The position numbers and the translations under genes were made by a program. Shown here piece by piece: positions 19,112 through 28,532 of a stretch of 64,000 nucleotides of DNA (position 1 is the first letter of the stretch; every line of letters starts with the position of its first letter). The stretch lies in assembly GCF_013185915.1 (NCBI RefSeq), contig NZ_JAAZUH010000002.1:558001-622000 (forward strand), given 5' to 3'. The notes beneath the pieces are model-generated. The model saw nothing but the letters and a program-made list of their open reading frames with translations, had not been told where the DNA came from and made no database searches. This stretch comes from Stenotrophomonas bentonitica (GTDB taxonomy: Bacteria > Pseudomonadota > Gammaproteobacteria > Xanthomonadales > Xanthomonadaceae).

Positions 19112-20514
19112 TGCGCCTGCGCCGCTTCTTCGCCTCGATGGTCGGGCGCCTGTTCGTGATCCTGCTGCTGGGCATGAGCGTGGCCGCGATCGGCGCCACC
19201 ATGCTGGCCGGTACCAAGCGCCAGCAGGAGTTCGAACGGCAGAACCTGACCCGCATCGCCGACCGCCTGCAGGGCTTCGTCAACATGCTCGACGGCAATC
19301 CCGAGCTGCGCGGCCGGCTGCTCGAGGTGGGCGGGCCGGCGGTGCGCAGCCTGCCGCAGGGCGCGCGCCTGGGGCGCGAAGACACGGCGCTGATGGACCT
19401 GCTGCAGGACCGCACGGGTCCGGTGTCGCACGCCACGGTGCATTTCACTTCATTCCGCTCCTGCCTGCCCAAGGCGCAGGAACTGTGGCCGCCGCCGCCG
19501 CAGCACCGCCGCAAGCCACCGCATGAGCGTGATCCGGCCTTCATTCCGCCCAAGTGCCGGGCGGTGCAGCTGCCGCTCAGCGACGGCACCGAGCTGGCGC
19601 TTTCGCTGGAATCGCCGGCCATCGCACACAACGGCATCCTCGAGGTCGATCCGCTGTTCCTGACCCTGCTGGTGCTGGCCATCGCGGTGCTGGCCTACGT
19701 GGTGGCACGCATGGCCAGTGCGCCGCTGCAGCAGCTGGCGTCGGCCGCGGCCGAGCTCGGCGACGACCTGCAGCGCGAACCGTTGCAGGTGATCGGGCCG
19801 CTGGAGGTCCGGCGCGCCGCCGAAGCGTTCAACGCCATGCAGAAGCGCCTTCAGCGCACCCTGGGCGAACGCACGCAGATGCTGGCCGCGATCACTCACG
19901 ACCTGCAGACCCCGGTCACCCGCCTGCGCCTGCGCCTGGAGAACGTAAGCGACGAAGCGCTGCGCGAACGCCTGATCGGCGACCTCGGCGCGATGCAGGC
20001 GCTGATCCGTGAAGGCCTGGAGCTGGCGCGCAGCGCCGAAAGCGCCGAGCCCCGGGCCGCGCTGGACCTGGATTCGCTGCTGGAGAGCATCGTCGAGGAC
20101 GCGGTGGAAGCCGGCGCCGAGGCGGCGTTCGCGCAGCGCAGTGGCGCGGTGCTGATGCTGCGCCCGCTGGCCATGCACCGGCTGTTCTCGAACCTGGTGG
20201 ACAACGCGATCAGCTACGGCGGCCTGGCCCAGGTGCGGGTCGAGCAGGGCGCCGACGGGGTCCGGGTGCGTGTACGCGACCGCGGTCCCGGCCTGGCCGA
20301 GGACGAGCTGGAGACCGTGTTCGACCCGTTCGTGCGGCTGGAGACCTCGCGCTCGCGGGCCACCGGTGGGGCCGGGCTGGGACTGACCATCGCCCGCGCG
20401 CTGGCCGAGAAGGACGGCGCCACCCTGCACCTGCGCAACCACCCGCAGGGCGGGCTGGAGGCGATCGTGCACTGGCCGGCACCGCCGCGACCGCCCGGCA
20501 GCCGCGCCAGCTGA
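19108..20514 (+). CDS. Sensor histidine kinase partner of the OmpR-type regulator
   Basis: A 468-residue membrane kinase: TM1 at about 14-34, periplasmic loop, TM2 at about 182-202, HAMP, HisKA with phospho-accepting His264 (AAITHDLQTPVTRLR), and HATPase with N box FSNLVDNAISYGG and G boxes RDRGPGLAEDE and GGAGLGLTIARAL. The periplasmic loop holds an odd Pro/His/Lys/Arg-rich insert between Cys119 and Cys150. The cognate regulator is directly upstream with overlapping stop and start codons. The signal sensed is unknown. Confidence 0.93.
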   Translation: MMRLRRFFASMVGRLFVILLLGMSVAAIGATMLAGTKRQQEFERQNLTRIADRLQGFVNMLDGNPELRGRLLEVGGPAVRSLPQGARLGREDTALMDLLQDRTGPVSHATVHFTSFRSCLPKAQELWPPPPQHRRKPPHERDPAFIPPKCRAVQLPLSDGTELALSLESPAIAHNGILEVDPLFLTLLVLAIAVLAYVVARMASAPLQQLASAAAELGDDLQREPLQVIGPLEVRRAAEAFNAMQKRLQRTLGERTQMLAAITHDLQTPVTRLRLRLENVSDEALRERLIGDLGAMQALIREGLELARSAESAEPRAALDLDSLLESIVEDAVEAGAEAAFAQRSGAVLMLRPLAMHRLFSNLVDNAISYGGLAQVRVEQGADGVRVRVRDRGPGLAEDELETVFDPFVRLETSRSRATGGAGLGLTIARALAEKDGATLHLRNHPQGGLEAIVHWPAPPRPPGSRAS

Positions 20515-20634
20515 GCGCGGCACGGGCAAAGCGGCGCGGATTTGCCTACTATGGGCATCCCCCGCCAGTTTTTGCCGCATGAGTGCGTCCAATCTGGCCG
20601 GCTTCCTTTCCAGTTCCCTGTCGGATCCTTGCGG

Positions 20635-23600
20635 ATGAGGCAAGGGGGAGGCTGGACCCGGTGGCGGCCGGTACTAGCAGCAGTGACCCTTCAGCGCCGT
20701 TGCCTGGCGCTGGCGTTGCTGTGCCTGCTGTCCTTGCTGCCGGGCACGGTGGCCGCGCAGGACGGCCCGCCGCCGCTGCGCGACTACGCCATCGACGTAT
20801 GGACCTCGCGCAACGGCCTGCCGCACAACTCGCTGCGTGACATCGCGCAGACCCCGGAAGGGCACCTGTGGTTCGCCACCTGGGAAGGCCTGGTGCGCTA
20901 CAACGGGCTGGACTTCACCGTGTTCGACCGCAGCACCCGGCCGGGCCTGCGCGACAACGGCGTCGGCGCGCTGTTCGTCGATCGCGACGGCGGCCTGTGG
21001 ATCAGCGACTCGCGCGGCAACGTGACCCGGCGCAGTGCCGACGGCCGCTGGCAGGTGTTCCCGCACCAGCCGCCGGCGCCGCAGGTGCTGATCCAGGCCA
21101 TGCAGATGGACAGCCACGGCCGGCTCTGGCTGCTGTACGAAGGCAACGGCATCGGCAGCCTCACCCGCGAAGGCCGCTTCGAGTACCACCCGCCGCCGCC
21201 CGACGTGCCGATGGCGATGAGCTTCACCAAGCTGGTGGTCGACGCGCAGGACCGGGTCTGGGTCGGCACGCTCGATGGCCTGGTGGTGCGCGGCACCGAC
21301 GGCGTGCTGCGTCGCGCGCCGGAGAGCTTCGGCCTTGGCCATGGCCTGGTCTGGCCGTACCGCGCCCCGGACGGCGTGCTGTGGATAGTCGCCGGCGAGC
21401 GCATCTACCGCATGCAGGACGGCGTGCCGCAGCTGCAGCACAGCCTGGGCACCGGCATGCACATCACCTCGATGCTGCAGGACCGCCATGGCGACCTGTG
21501 GCTGGGTACCGAAAGCCAGGGCCTGCTGCGCCTGTCGCGGCACGGCCTGGAGCGCCTGCCTGCGGGCCTGTCGCTGCCCGGCGGGCGCGTGGTCAGCCTG
21601 CGCGAGGACGCCGAAGGCAGCATCTGGGTGGGCGCCAATGGCGGCCTGTACCGCCTGCGCGAAACGCTGTTCAGCAGCTTCACCGAACGCGACGGACTCA
21701 GCGGCGACTACGTGCGCACCGTGCTCGAAGACCGCAGCCGCCAGTTGTGGGTGGGCAGCGCCAGCGGCCTGGACCGTCGCGACAGCGAGGGCCGGTTCCA
21801 TCCGGTCGCGCTGCGCAACAGCGGGGGCAAGACGCCGTCGGTGCTCAGCCTGGCCCAGGACAAGGCGGACGGGCTGTGGGTGGGCACCTTCGGCGACGGC
21901 ATCCTGCACCTGGACGGGCAGGGCCGCATGCTGCGCCGCTATGGCGCCGAAGACGGCCTGCCGGGCGGCAACATCCGCGCGATGAGCGTGGCCCGCGACG
22001 GCGCGGTGTGGGCCGGCACCCAGAAAGGCGTGGCCCGGCTGGACGCCAACGGCGTGACCGTGCCGGACGTGCCGGGCATGCCGACCGGCCTGATCACCGC
22101 GCTGGCGCATGACGCCGACGGCGACCTGTGGGTGGGCACCATCGAAGGCATCCGCGTGCTGCGCGGCGACCGCGTGCAGGCCATCGACCTGGCACCGCTG
22201 GGCGGCGGGCGCAGCGTGTTCGGCTTCCAGCAGATCGGCGACGCGATGTGGATCAGCAGCGACCGCGGTCTGTACCGCTACCAGGACGGCAAACTGGCCC
22301 GGGTCGGGCTGGAGCAGGGCATGCCGGTGGACACCGTGTTCCAGCTGGTGCCCGACCGCATCGGCAACGTCTGGATCAGCAGCAACCGCGGCGTGCTGCG
22401 CACCGACATGGCGATGCTCAACGACGTCGCCGACGGGCGCACGCGCCGGGTCGAGGTCGAGCATTACAACGAGATCGACGGCATGGCCAATTCGCAGGCC
22501 AACGGCAGCTCCGGTCCGTCGGCGATCCTGCGCCAGGACGGCACCTTCTGGGTGGTCACCGCCGGTGGCCTGAGCACGGTCGACCCGCTTCGCCTGCAGC
22601 GCTTCCGCGAGCGGCTGGCACCGCCGGCGGCGATCGAAACGGTGCTGGTCGACGGCGTGCCGCTGCACTGGCAGGGCGCCAACCACAACACCCTGCCGGG
22701 CGGGCGGCGGCTGAGCATCAGCTACGTGGGCCTGAGCTACCTGATGTCCGAGCGGATCCGCTACCGCACCCGCCTGGACGGGCTGGACACCGCCTGGATC
22801 GAACGCGGCCAGCAGCGCAGCGTGGAATTCATCGGCCTGCCGCCGGGCGAGTACACCCTGCACGTGGGCGCCGCCCACCCCGGTGGTACCTGGGGCAGCA
22901 GCGAAGCGGTGTGGTCGTTCACGGTCGAGCCGTTCCTGTGGCAGCGGCGCAGCGTGCAGTTCATCGGCGGCCTGCTGCTGCTGGCCGGGCTGGTGGCGCT
23001 GTACCGGTACCTGATCAATCGCTACAAGGCCAGCAACGTGCGCCTGGCGCGCCGCGTGGATGCGGCGACCCGTGACCTGCAGGCGCAGACCGCCAGCCTG
23101 CAGGCGCTGAACGAAGAAAAGACCCAGCTGGCCGAGCGCCTGGCGCGACAGTCGGAGCAGTTCGAGCGGCAGGCGCGCGAGGATGCGCTGACCGGGCTGC
23201 CCAACCGGCGCGCCTTCGACGAAGCGTTGGCGCGCGACTTCGCCCGCTCGCAGCGCAGCGGCCATCCGCTGTGCCTGGTGGTGCTGGACATCGACCACTT
23301 CAAGGACGTGAACGACCAGCACAGCCACAGCGTGGGCGACGTGGTGCTGGTGGAAGTGGCGCGGGTGATCGCCTCGGCCTGCCGCGATTCGGACATGCCG
23401 GCGCGTACCGGCGGCGAGGAATTCACCGTGCTGCTCAACGACACCCGCCTGGCCGAAGCGGCGCAGGTGTGCGCGCGCCTGCGCGGGCTGTTCCATGACC
23501 ATCCGGACTGGGCCGGGGTGCCCGGGCTGCAGGTGACCTTCAGTGCCGGCCTGGTCGAGCTGGACGCCGCCGACCGCACCCCGATGCTGCTCTACCAGCG

Positions 23601-23661
23601 CGCCGACCGTGCGCTGTACCGCGCCAAGAGCGAAGGTAGAGACCGGACCGCGATCGGTTGA
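20635..23661 (+). CDS. Membrane diguanylate cyclase with periplasmic two-component-regulator propellers
   Basis: About 1008 residues. A signal peptide (ALALLCLLSLLPGTVAA) is followed by roughly 14 Reg_prop blades (repeats like DRHGDLWLGTESQGLLRL) that should form periplasmic beta-propellers, a Y_Y_Y domain, one membrane helix (FIGGLLLLAGLVALYRYL), a short coiled coil and a GGDEF domain. The active site is intact (RTGGEEF), and an RxxD inhibitory site (RDSD) lies five residues before it, so it should make cyclic di-GMP with product inhibition. The start at 20635 gives a sensible signal peptide. The ligand is unknown. Confidence 0.9.
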   Translation: MRQGGGWTRWRPVLAAVTLQRRCLALALLCLLSLLPGTVAAQDGPPPLRDYAIDVWTSRNGLPHNSLRDIAQTPEGHLWFATWEGLVRYNGLDFTVFDRSTRPGLRDNGVGALFVDRDGGLWISDSRGNVTRRSADGRWQVFPHQPPAPQVLIQAMQMDSHGRLWLLYEGNGIGSLTREGRFEYHPPPPDVPMAMSFTKLVVDAQDRVWVGTLDGLVVRGTDGVLRRAPESFGLGHGLVWPYRAPDGVLWIVAGERIYRMQDGVPQLQHSLGTGMHITSMLQDRHGDLWLGTESQGLLRLSRHGLERLPAGLSLPGGRVVSLREDAEGSIWVGANGGLYRLRETLFSSFTERDGLSGDYVRTVLEDRSRQLWVGSASGLDRRDSEGRFHPVALRNSGGKTPSVLSLAQDKADGLWVGTFGDGILHLDGQGRMLRRYGAEDGLPGGNIRAMSVARDGAVWAGTQKGVARLDANGVTVPDVPGMPTGLITALAHDADGDLWVGTIEGIRVLRGDRVQAIDLAPLGGGRSVFGFQQIGDAMWISSDRGLYRYQDGKLARVGLEQGMPVDTVFQLVPDRIGNVWISSNRGVLRTDMAMLNDVADGRTRRVEVEHYNEIDGMANSQANGSSGPSAILRQDGTFWVVTAGGLSTVDPLRLQRFRERLAPPAAIETVLVDGVPLHWQGANHNTLPGGRRLSISYVGLSYLMSERIRYRTRLDGLDTAWIERGQQRSVEFIGLPPGEYTLHVGAAHPGGTWGSSEAVWSFTVEPFLWQRRSVQFIGGLLLLAGLVALYRYLINRYKASNVRLARRVDAATRDLQAQTASLQALNEEKTQLAERLARQSEQFERQAREDALTGLPNRRAFDEALARDFARSQRSGHPLCLVVLDIDHFKDVNDQHSHSVGDVVLVEVARVIASACRDSDMPARTGGEEFTVLLNDTRLAEAAQVCARLRGLFHDHPDWAGVPGLQVTFSAGLVELDAADRTPMLLYQRADRALYRAKSEGRDRTAIG

Positions 23662-23685
23662 TTACCGGGTGGTCCGGCACCGCGC

Positions 23686-23752
23686 GGACACGCATGGCGT
23701 GTCCCTACGCCGCATTGCCGCCAACCCGGTAGCGACACGCCATGCGTGTCCC
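23686..23752. repeat. Head-to-head GTAG palindrome pair
   Basis: Two GTAG hairpins of the ACACGCCATGCGTGT type face each other (23686-23708 and 23729-23752) between the convergent cyclase and rnt genes. They probably act as a two-way terminator. Confidence 0.65.
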
Positions 23753-23765
23753 ACGGAATCTCAGA

Positions 23766-24428
23766 TCAGGGACGCGGCCAGGCGTTGGCAATGGTGCAGA
23801 ACAGCTTCGCCGTCTGCTCGGTGTCATACACCGCACTGTGCGCTTCGTTGGCATCCCACCCGAGACCAGCGGCGACCGCCGCACGCGCCAGCACGGTCTG
23901 CCCATAGGCGATACCGGCCATGGTCACCGTGTCGAACACACTGAACGGATGGAACGGGTTGCGCTTGTGCCCGACCCGGTTCACCGCCGCGTTGACGAAA
24001 CCCAGGTCGAAGTGCGCGTTGTGCCCGACCAGGATCGCGCGCTGGCAGCCGTACTTCTTCATCGCCACGCGGACCGGCGCGAAGATATGGTCCAGCGCGT
24101 CCTTCTCGCTCTTGGCCAGGCGGAACGGGTGGTCGAGGATGATCCCGGTGATCTCCAGCGACTTCGGATCGATCTCCAGCCCTTCGGCGGGGATCACGTG
24201 TGCGCTGGCGGTCTGCCCCGGGTAGAGCAGGCCGTTGTCGTCCATTTCGATCGGGACCGCGGCGATCTCCAGCAACGCATTGCGGTTGCAGTCGAAGCCG
24301 CCGGTTTCCACGTCCACCACCACCGGCAGGAAGCCACGGAAGCGGGTCGCCATCATCCGCTGTCCCAGCGAGGGCACATCCACGGCGTCCGCCGGGGCGG
24401 CGGCGGTCTGGGGGAGTTCGTCAGTCAT
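23766..24428 (-). CDS. rnt: Ribonuclease T
   Basis: A 220-residue DEDDh 3'-5' exonuclease that trims tRNA 3' ends and other stable RNAs. The catalytic motifs are clear: [23 protein letters not shown] and [14 protein letters not shown]. Conserved RNase T residues such as [16 protein letters not shown] and [13 protein letters not shown] separate it from DnaQ. It lies next to the RiPP operon on the same strand but shows no functional link. Confidence 0.96.
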   Translation of the reverse strand: MTDELPQTAAAPADAVDVPSLGQRMMATRFRGFLPVVVDVETGGFDCNRNALLEIAAVPIEMDDNGLLYPGQTASAHVIPAEGLEIDPKSLEITGIILDHPFRLAKSEKDALDHIFAPVRVAMKKYGCQRAILVGHNAHFDLGFVNAAVNRVGHKRNPFHPFSVFDTVTMAGIAYGQTVLARAAVAAGLGWDANEAHSAVYDTEQTAKLFCTIANAWPRP

Positions 24429-24437
24429 CGGCCCAGT

Positions 24438-24953
24438 TTAGCAGAGCGGTCTGACCGCCCCGTTGCGATGCCGGGCCAGCCAGCCATCCACGCTCAGCCG
24501 ACCGGCCCCGCCCAGCAGCAGTGGCAGCAGCATTGCGATGAACAGCACCGGCAGCTTGAAGTTGCCGTAGCCCTGGTCGCTGATCGCATAGCCCTGCGCC
24601 AGCGTGGCGAGCGAGTCCCACCCGGCCGGCCAGTGCACCGTCGCGGTGGCCACCACGGTCAGTCCGACCAGCAGCGCGGCTGTGGTGCGGGTGGCCAGTC
24701 CCAGCAGCAGGCAGGCGCCGCCCAGCAGTTCCAGCCAGGTGGCGGCCTGCCAGTTGAGTGCCGAGGGCAGCCAGCGGAACGGCAGCGGGAAATCGGCCTG
24801 CACGCTGTCGAACCAGTTCATGCCGCGCAGCTTCTCGCGCCCGGACTCGAAATACTCCCAGGCCAGCAGCAGACGCAGGCCGAGCGGGGCCAGCCAGGGG
24901 TCGAGTGCACCCAGGCGCGCGCGCAGTGCGGAAAGGGGGGAGGGCAGTGGCAT
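24438..24953 (-). CDS. DoxX-family membrane protein of the HvfA operon
   Basis: A 171-residue protein with about four hydrophobic segments and the DoxX pattern ([38 protein letters not shown]). DoxX proteins commonly accompany MNIO/HvfA-type RiPP operons, where they are thought to be redox-active membrane partners. The start at 24953 has GGAG eight bases upstream. It lies 77 bp after hvfC and is the last gene of the operon. Confidence 0.85.
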   Translation of the reverse strand: MPLPSPLSALRARLGALDPWLAPLGLRLLLAWEYFESGREKLRGMNWFDSVQADFPLPFRWLPSALNWQAATWLELLGGACLLLGLATRTTAALLVGLTVVATATVHWPAGWDSLATLAQGYAISDQGYGNFKLPVLFIAMLLPLLLGGAGRLSVDGWLARHRNGAVRPLC

Positions 24954-25030
24954 TGGAAACTCCAGGCAGCAGGAAGAGTCCAACAAGAGGCCCGGCACGC
25001 GGCACTGGATGCGCGCGCCGGGCGCGGGGT

Positions 25031-25783
25031 TCAGCTGCCGGTCGGGCGCGCCGGACCGATCACCCCGGTGGCCAGCAGCTGGGCCAGCAGCGCACGCCCG
25101 GGCTGCTCGAGGGCGGCAACGTCCAGACCGTTGGCCTCGGCCAACTGCCGCAGGTGGTCGGCGCCGCTGCGCGCCACGGCGTCGTCCAGCTGCGCCAGCA
25201 GGGCCCCGGCCAGCGGGCTGAGCTGCGAGAACACGATGCTGCCGTCGGCCACCCGCCGCGCGAGCAGGCAGGTGGGTTCGGGGGGCGCCGATGCGGGCTG
25301 GAACCCGGCGCCGATCTGTTGCACCGGCCACGCGTAGACCAGTGGCCACGCCAGCGCCGAACGGGCGAGCGGGTCCTGCCATGGATCGAACGCCGCGTCC
25401 CCTGTGGGCAGCGGCCGGGCCTCGCTCGACTGCAGCGCCAGTTCCACCCACTCGTAGTGCGCCAGCTCGGCGAGGAACGGGCGCGGCAGCAACGCCTGCT
25501 GCTGCAGCCACTGCACGAACTCGCCAGCGACCTCGGTAAACAGTGGCGACACGCAGCGGTGCTCGATGAAATAGCGGCGGCACAGCGCATCCCATTCGTC
25601 TGCATGCAGGACCCGGAGCAGCACGGGGAAACTTCCGCCCAGCAGGCTTCGCAGGTTGTTGAACAGCAGGTCGCGGTAGATCTGCAGTCGACGCGGGTCG
25701 AGTCCTTCGGGCGCGGGCTGGCCCCGTGGGTCGCGCAGGTGCAGGGTCATGGCGGACTGCTGGTCGCGAAGAAACCCGCTCAT
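25031..25783 (-). CDS. hvfC: HvfC, DUF2063 partner of the MNIO enzyme
   Basis: A 250-residue DUF2063 protein. An N-terminal helical region has [23 protein letters not shown] and the HYEWVELAL segment; the C-terminal domain has [23 protein letters not shown], resembling a peptide-recognition fold. In studied systems this partner presents the precursor peptide to the DUF692 oxygenase and is needed for cysteine modification. Its start overlaps the hvfB stop (ATGA), as expected for a stable enzyme pair. Confidence 0.9.
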   Translation of the reverse strand: MSGFLRDQQSAMTLHLRDPRGQPAPEGLDPRRLQIYRDLLFNNLRSLLGGSFPVLLRVLHADEWDALCRRYFIEHRCVSPLFTEVAGEFVQWLQQQALLPRPFLAELAHYEWVELALQSSEARPLPTGDAAFDPWQDPLARSALAWPLVYAWPVQQIGAGFQPASAPPEPTCLLARRVADGSIVFSQLSPLAGALLAQLDDAVARSGADHLRQLAEANGLDVAALEQPGRALLAQLLATGVIGPARPTGS

Positions 25784-26637
25784 GCGGCCGCTCCGTGTGC
25801 GGCATCCCCGCCGTGGAGGATGCGCCGCATCTGCTGCAGTTCGCCACGCAGTTCTGCGTAGGTTGGAAAGTTGAAATCGCGTTCCAGCAGGGCCGGGCGC
25901 GGGCCGAAACGGGCGCGCGCCTGCGCCAGCAGCGCCCACACCGGGTCGATCACCGCGCTGCCATGCGTATCGATCTTCAGGTCGTCGGCTTCATCGTAGT
26001 GCCCGGCGACGTGCAGGCACACCACGCGCGACGCCGGTAGCCCGTCGATGAAGGCGACCGGGTCGAAGCGGTGGTTGATCGCGTTGACGTACACGTTGTT
26101 GACGTCCAGCAGCAGGTCGCAGTCTGCTTCTTCCAGCACGGCGACAGTGAAGTCCCTTTCGCTCATCGCCGCGTGCGGCGTGAGGTAGGTGGACACGTTC
26201 TCCACCGCGATGCGCCGGCCGAGCCGGTCCTGCACCTGCGCGATGCGCGCGGCGGTGTGGCGCACCGCCTCCTCGGTGAACGGCAGCGGCAGCAAGTCGT
26301 ACAGGTGCCCGTCGTCGCCGCAGTAGCTGAGGTGCTCGCTGTACAGCCGCACCTGGTGCGTGTCCAGGAAGAGCCCGACCCGGTCGATGAAGTCCAGGTC
26401 CAGCGGGGCGCTGCCGCCCAGCGACAGCGACAGGCCGTGGCAGGTCAACGGGTAACGCGCGCTGAGCCCCTGCAGGCGCTCGCCGTGCACGCCGCCGAGT
26501 CCGATCCAGTTCTCCGGCGCGCATTCGAGGAAGTCGATATCGCCCGGCGGCGCCTGTTCCAGGTCGTCGAGCAGGGCGCGGCGCAGGCCGAGTCCCACCG
26601 CCGCAGCAGGCAGCGGCGGCAGGACCACGGGGCTCAC
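25780..26637 (-). CDS. hvfB: HvfB, DUF692 multinuclear non-heme iron oxidative enzyme
   Basis: A 285-residue TIM-barrel MNIO enzyme. Candidate iron ligands are visible in the usual order: [11 protein letters not shown] (His67), [48 protein letters not shown] and LLERDFNFP. Family members oxidise precursor cysteines; the Haemophilus HvfB/HvfC pair makes oxazolone-thioamide groups in EGKCG motifs. The GTG at 26637 is the likely start, as it removes a long tail copied from hvfA repeats in another frame. It lies 13 bp after hvfA. Confidence 0.92.
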   Translation of the reverse strand: MSPVVLPPLPAAAVGLGLRRALLDDLEQAPPGDIDFLECAPENWIGLGGVHGERLQGLSARYPLTCHGLSLSLGGSAPLDLDFIDRVGLFLDTHQVRLYSEHLSYCGDDGHLYDLLPLPFTEEAVRHTAARIAQVQDRLGRRIAVENVSTYLTPHAAMSERDFTVAVLEEADCDLLLDVNNVYVNAINHRFDPVAFIDGLPASRVVCLHVAGHYDEADDLKIDTHGSAVIDPVWALLAQARARFGPRPALLERDFNFPTYAELRGELQQMRRILHGGDAAHGAAA

Positions 26638-26650
26638 GCCGGCGCGCGGG

Positions 26651-26995
26651 TCAGTGCCCGGCACCGCACTTGCCTTCACCGCACTTGCCCTCGGCGGTCT
26701 TCTTTGCGGCCGGGGCAGGCTTGGCCTTGTCAGCCCCGCACTTGCCTTCGCCGCACTTGCCTTCCGCCGCCTTCTTGTCGGTGCCGTGCTGTTTGGCCTT
26801 GTCGGCGCCACACTTGCCTTCACCGCATTTGCCTTCAGCCGCCTTCGCGTCGGCCTTGGGCGCGGCCTGTGCGGCCAGGGCATAGCCCTGGGCCAGGTCG
26901 GTCATCGACAGGGCCGAGGCGGTGCCGGCCAGGCCGAGGCCGCCGGCGAGCGCGGCGCAGGCCAGCAGGGAGGCGTGTTTGGTGGACAGGGTCAT
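26651..26995 (-). CDS. hvfA: HvfA-like copper-binding RiPP precursor with six EGKCG motifs
   Basis: A 114-residue secreted precursor. The signal peptide (about 1-28) is followed by a mature part in which [11 protein letters not shown] occurs three times, separated by Ala/Asp/Lys spacers such as ADKAK. All six mature cysteines are therefore in EGKCG. In known HvfA peptides these cysteines become oxazolone-thioamides that bind Cu(I) in the periplasm. The start at 26995 is preceded by AAGGAG. It lies in one operon with an ECF sigma gene upstream and hvfB, hvfC and doxX downstream. Confidence 0.92.
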   Translation of the reverse strand: MTLSTKHASLLACAALAGGLGLAGTASALSMTDLAQGYALAAQAAPKADAKAAEGKCGEGKCGADKAKQHGTDKKAAEGKCGEGKCGADKAKPAPAAKKTAEGKCGEGKCGAGH

Positions 26996-27043
26996 GGAAA
27001 AATCTCCTTGTAGAGGCCCGGGGGCCAGGGTGTTGCCAATGAA

Positions 27044-27066
27044 GCATGCCGGATTTGCCGGCATGC
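27044..27066 (-). promoter_or_regulatory. Hairpin between the sigma gene and hvfA
   Basis: Perfect 9-bp stem GCATGCCGG / CCGGCATGC with loop ATTTG in the 81-bp gap. There is no T-run. It could block exonucleases or partly stop transcription, so that hvfA message differs in amount from sigma message. Confidence 0.45.
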
Positions 27067-27076
27067 GGGGGAAAGC

Positions 27077-27586
27077 TCAGGCCAGGTACTCGCGCGCCAT
27101 GACGCGGGCGCGGTGCAGCCGGGCCTTGATGGTTTCGGGGGTGGTGGCCAGCCGCTCGGCCAGTTCGGCGATCGACAGGCCTTCCAGGTCGCGCAGCAGG
27201 ATCACTTCGCGATAGTGCGCCGGCAGCGACTCCAGCGCGGCGGCGCAGTCGCGGCGCAGCGCCACGTCGTCGCACTGCGCGGGTGGCAGGATCTCCTCGC
27301 GCAGCTCTTCGTGCCGCCACTGGCACCGCGCGCGCTTGAGCCGGTTGCACTCGCGCTTGACGATGCGGAACGCCCACGAAGTGAAGCACTCCACCAGGCG
27401 CAGGTCGCACAGCCGCCGCGACACGGTGATCAGGCTTTCCTGCACCGCGTCTTCGACATCGTTGATGACGCAGTGGTATTCGGCATAGCGACGCAGGTGC
27501 TGGCGCGAGTGGCGCAGCACGCGGTCGAGCGCGGCGCGGTCGCCGGCATGGGCGGCGCTGAGTTCGAGCGGGCAGAGGGACTGCAT
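27077..27586 (-). CDS. ECF-type RNA polymerase sigma factor of the HvfA operon
   Basis: A 169-residue sigma-70 family protein. Region 2 includes NDVEDAVQESLITVSRRL and FTSWAFRIVKRECNRLKR; region 4 includes LPAHYREVILLRDLEGLSIAELAERLATTPETIKARLHRARVM. ECF sigma genes often lead MNIO-RiPP operons and drive them under metal stress. No separate anti-sigma gene is visible beside it. The start at 27586 gives a normal length; a longer in-frame version would run into a terminator. Confidence 0.9.
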   Translation of the reverse strand: MQSLCPLELSAAHAGDRAALDRVLRHSRQHLRRYAEYHCVINDVEDAVQESLITVSRRLCDLRLVECFTSWAFRIVKRECNRLKRARCQWRHEELREEILPPAQCDDVALRRDCAAALESLPAHYREVILLRDLEGLSIAELAERLATTPETIKARLHRARVMAREYLA

Positions 27587-27768
27587 GCGGCAACGGGATC
27601 CTGATGGGCTGGCACAGGATAAGAGCGCCGCCGGGGCAGGGTGGATGCGCGGGTGGATGGACGGGTACAGGCGCGATTCAGCGCTGGCGGTTCGTTTGCG
27701 ACAGAAACAACAAGGGCCGATGCGTGGCATCGGCCCTTGTTTCACCCGAACGCCTTGCGGCGCGGGCG
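27587..27768. other. Intergenic region between the sigma gene and phoU
   Basis: 182 bp with the pst operon terminator. The rest should hold the promoter of the RiPP operon; I see no certain -35/-10 pair. Confidence 0.5.
27709..27741 (-). terminator. Terminator of the pst-phoU operon
   Basis: Perfect 15-bp stem AACAAGGGCCGATGC / GCATCGGCCCTTGTT with a 3-nt loop, followed on the minus strand by TGTTTCTG. It starts 28 bp after the phoU stop. Confidence 0.9.
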
Positions 27769-28473
27769 TTACAGCTGTTCGGTGCTGGTCTCGTCGCGCT
27801 TCTCGCGCGGCGGCAGCGCCTGCTCGCCATGCACCAGGAACCACACGTTCTCGGCGATGTTGGTGGCGTGGTCGCCCACGCGTTCCAGGTTCTTGGCCAT
27901 GAACAGCAGGTGGGTGCACGGGGTGATGTTGCGCGGGTCTTCCATCATGTAGGTCAGCAGCTCGCGGAACAGCGCGGTGTACTGTGCGTCCAGCCGTGCG
28001 TCGTCGTCGCGCAGGGCCAGTGCGGCCTCGGCGTCGCTGTCGCGATAGGCTTCGATGGCGCGGCGGACCTGCTGCGCGGCCAGACGACCCAGCGAGCGCA
28101 GGCCCTGGATCTGCGGCAGCGGCGGCACCTTGCTCAGGGCGATCGAGCGCTTGGCCACGTTCGCGGCATAGTCGCCGATGCGTTCGATGTCGGCCGGGAT
28201 GCGCAGGCCGGCCAGGATCTCGCGCAGGTCGCGCGCCATCGGGCCGCGCAGGGCCAGGCGCATCACGTCGTGGCTGATCTGCTGTTCCAGGCTGTCGATG
28301 GCCTCGTCATTGGCGATGATGCGCTGCGCGGCGCTGTCGTCGCGGCGTTCGATCACGTCCAGCGCCGCTTCCAGCTGCGCCACGGACATTTCGCCCATGC
28401 GCACGATTTCGGCCACCAGCCGCTGCTGTTCTTCGTCGTAGCTCTTGACGATGTGGTCGTTCGGAATGTTCAT
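27769..28473 (-). CDS. phoU: PhoU, phosphate-signalling regulator
   Basis: A 234-residue protein made of two three-helix PhoU repeats with the metal-contact motifs EADIDSLE-like ANDEAIDSLEQQ and the second-repeat DADAEAALALRDDD. PhoU binds PstB and PhoR to keep the Pho regulon off when phosphate is sufficient. It is the last gene of pstSCAB-phoU, ends at TAA and is followed by a strong terminator. Confidence 0.95.
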   Translation of the reverse strand: MNIPNDHIVKSYDEEQQRLVAEIVRMGEMSVAQLEAALDVIERRDDSAAQRIIANDEAIDSLEQQISHDVMRLALRGPMARDLREILAGLRIPADIERIGDYAANVAKRSIALSKVPPLPQIQGLRSLGRLAAQQVRRAIEAYRDSDAEAALALRDDDARLDAQYTALFRELLTYMMEDPRNITPCTHLLFMAKNLERVGDHATNIAENVWFLVHGEQALPPREKRDETSTEQL

Positions 28474-28532
28474 TGTGATTCCCGTGGTGCCGGGCGGTGC
28501 CCGGCTGGTTTATCTGGAAACGTGCGGACGGA

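Noticed and set aside
20674..23502. 942-codon minus-strand frame over the Reg_prop cyclase
   Set aside because: Shadow produced by the repeated propeller coding; Ala/His/Gln-rich and without domains.
26071..27042. Plus-strand frame across hvfA and hvfB
   Set aside because: The repeated Arg/Cys-like pattern is the reverse of the EGKCG codons, not a second protein.
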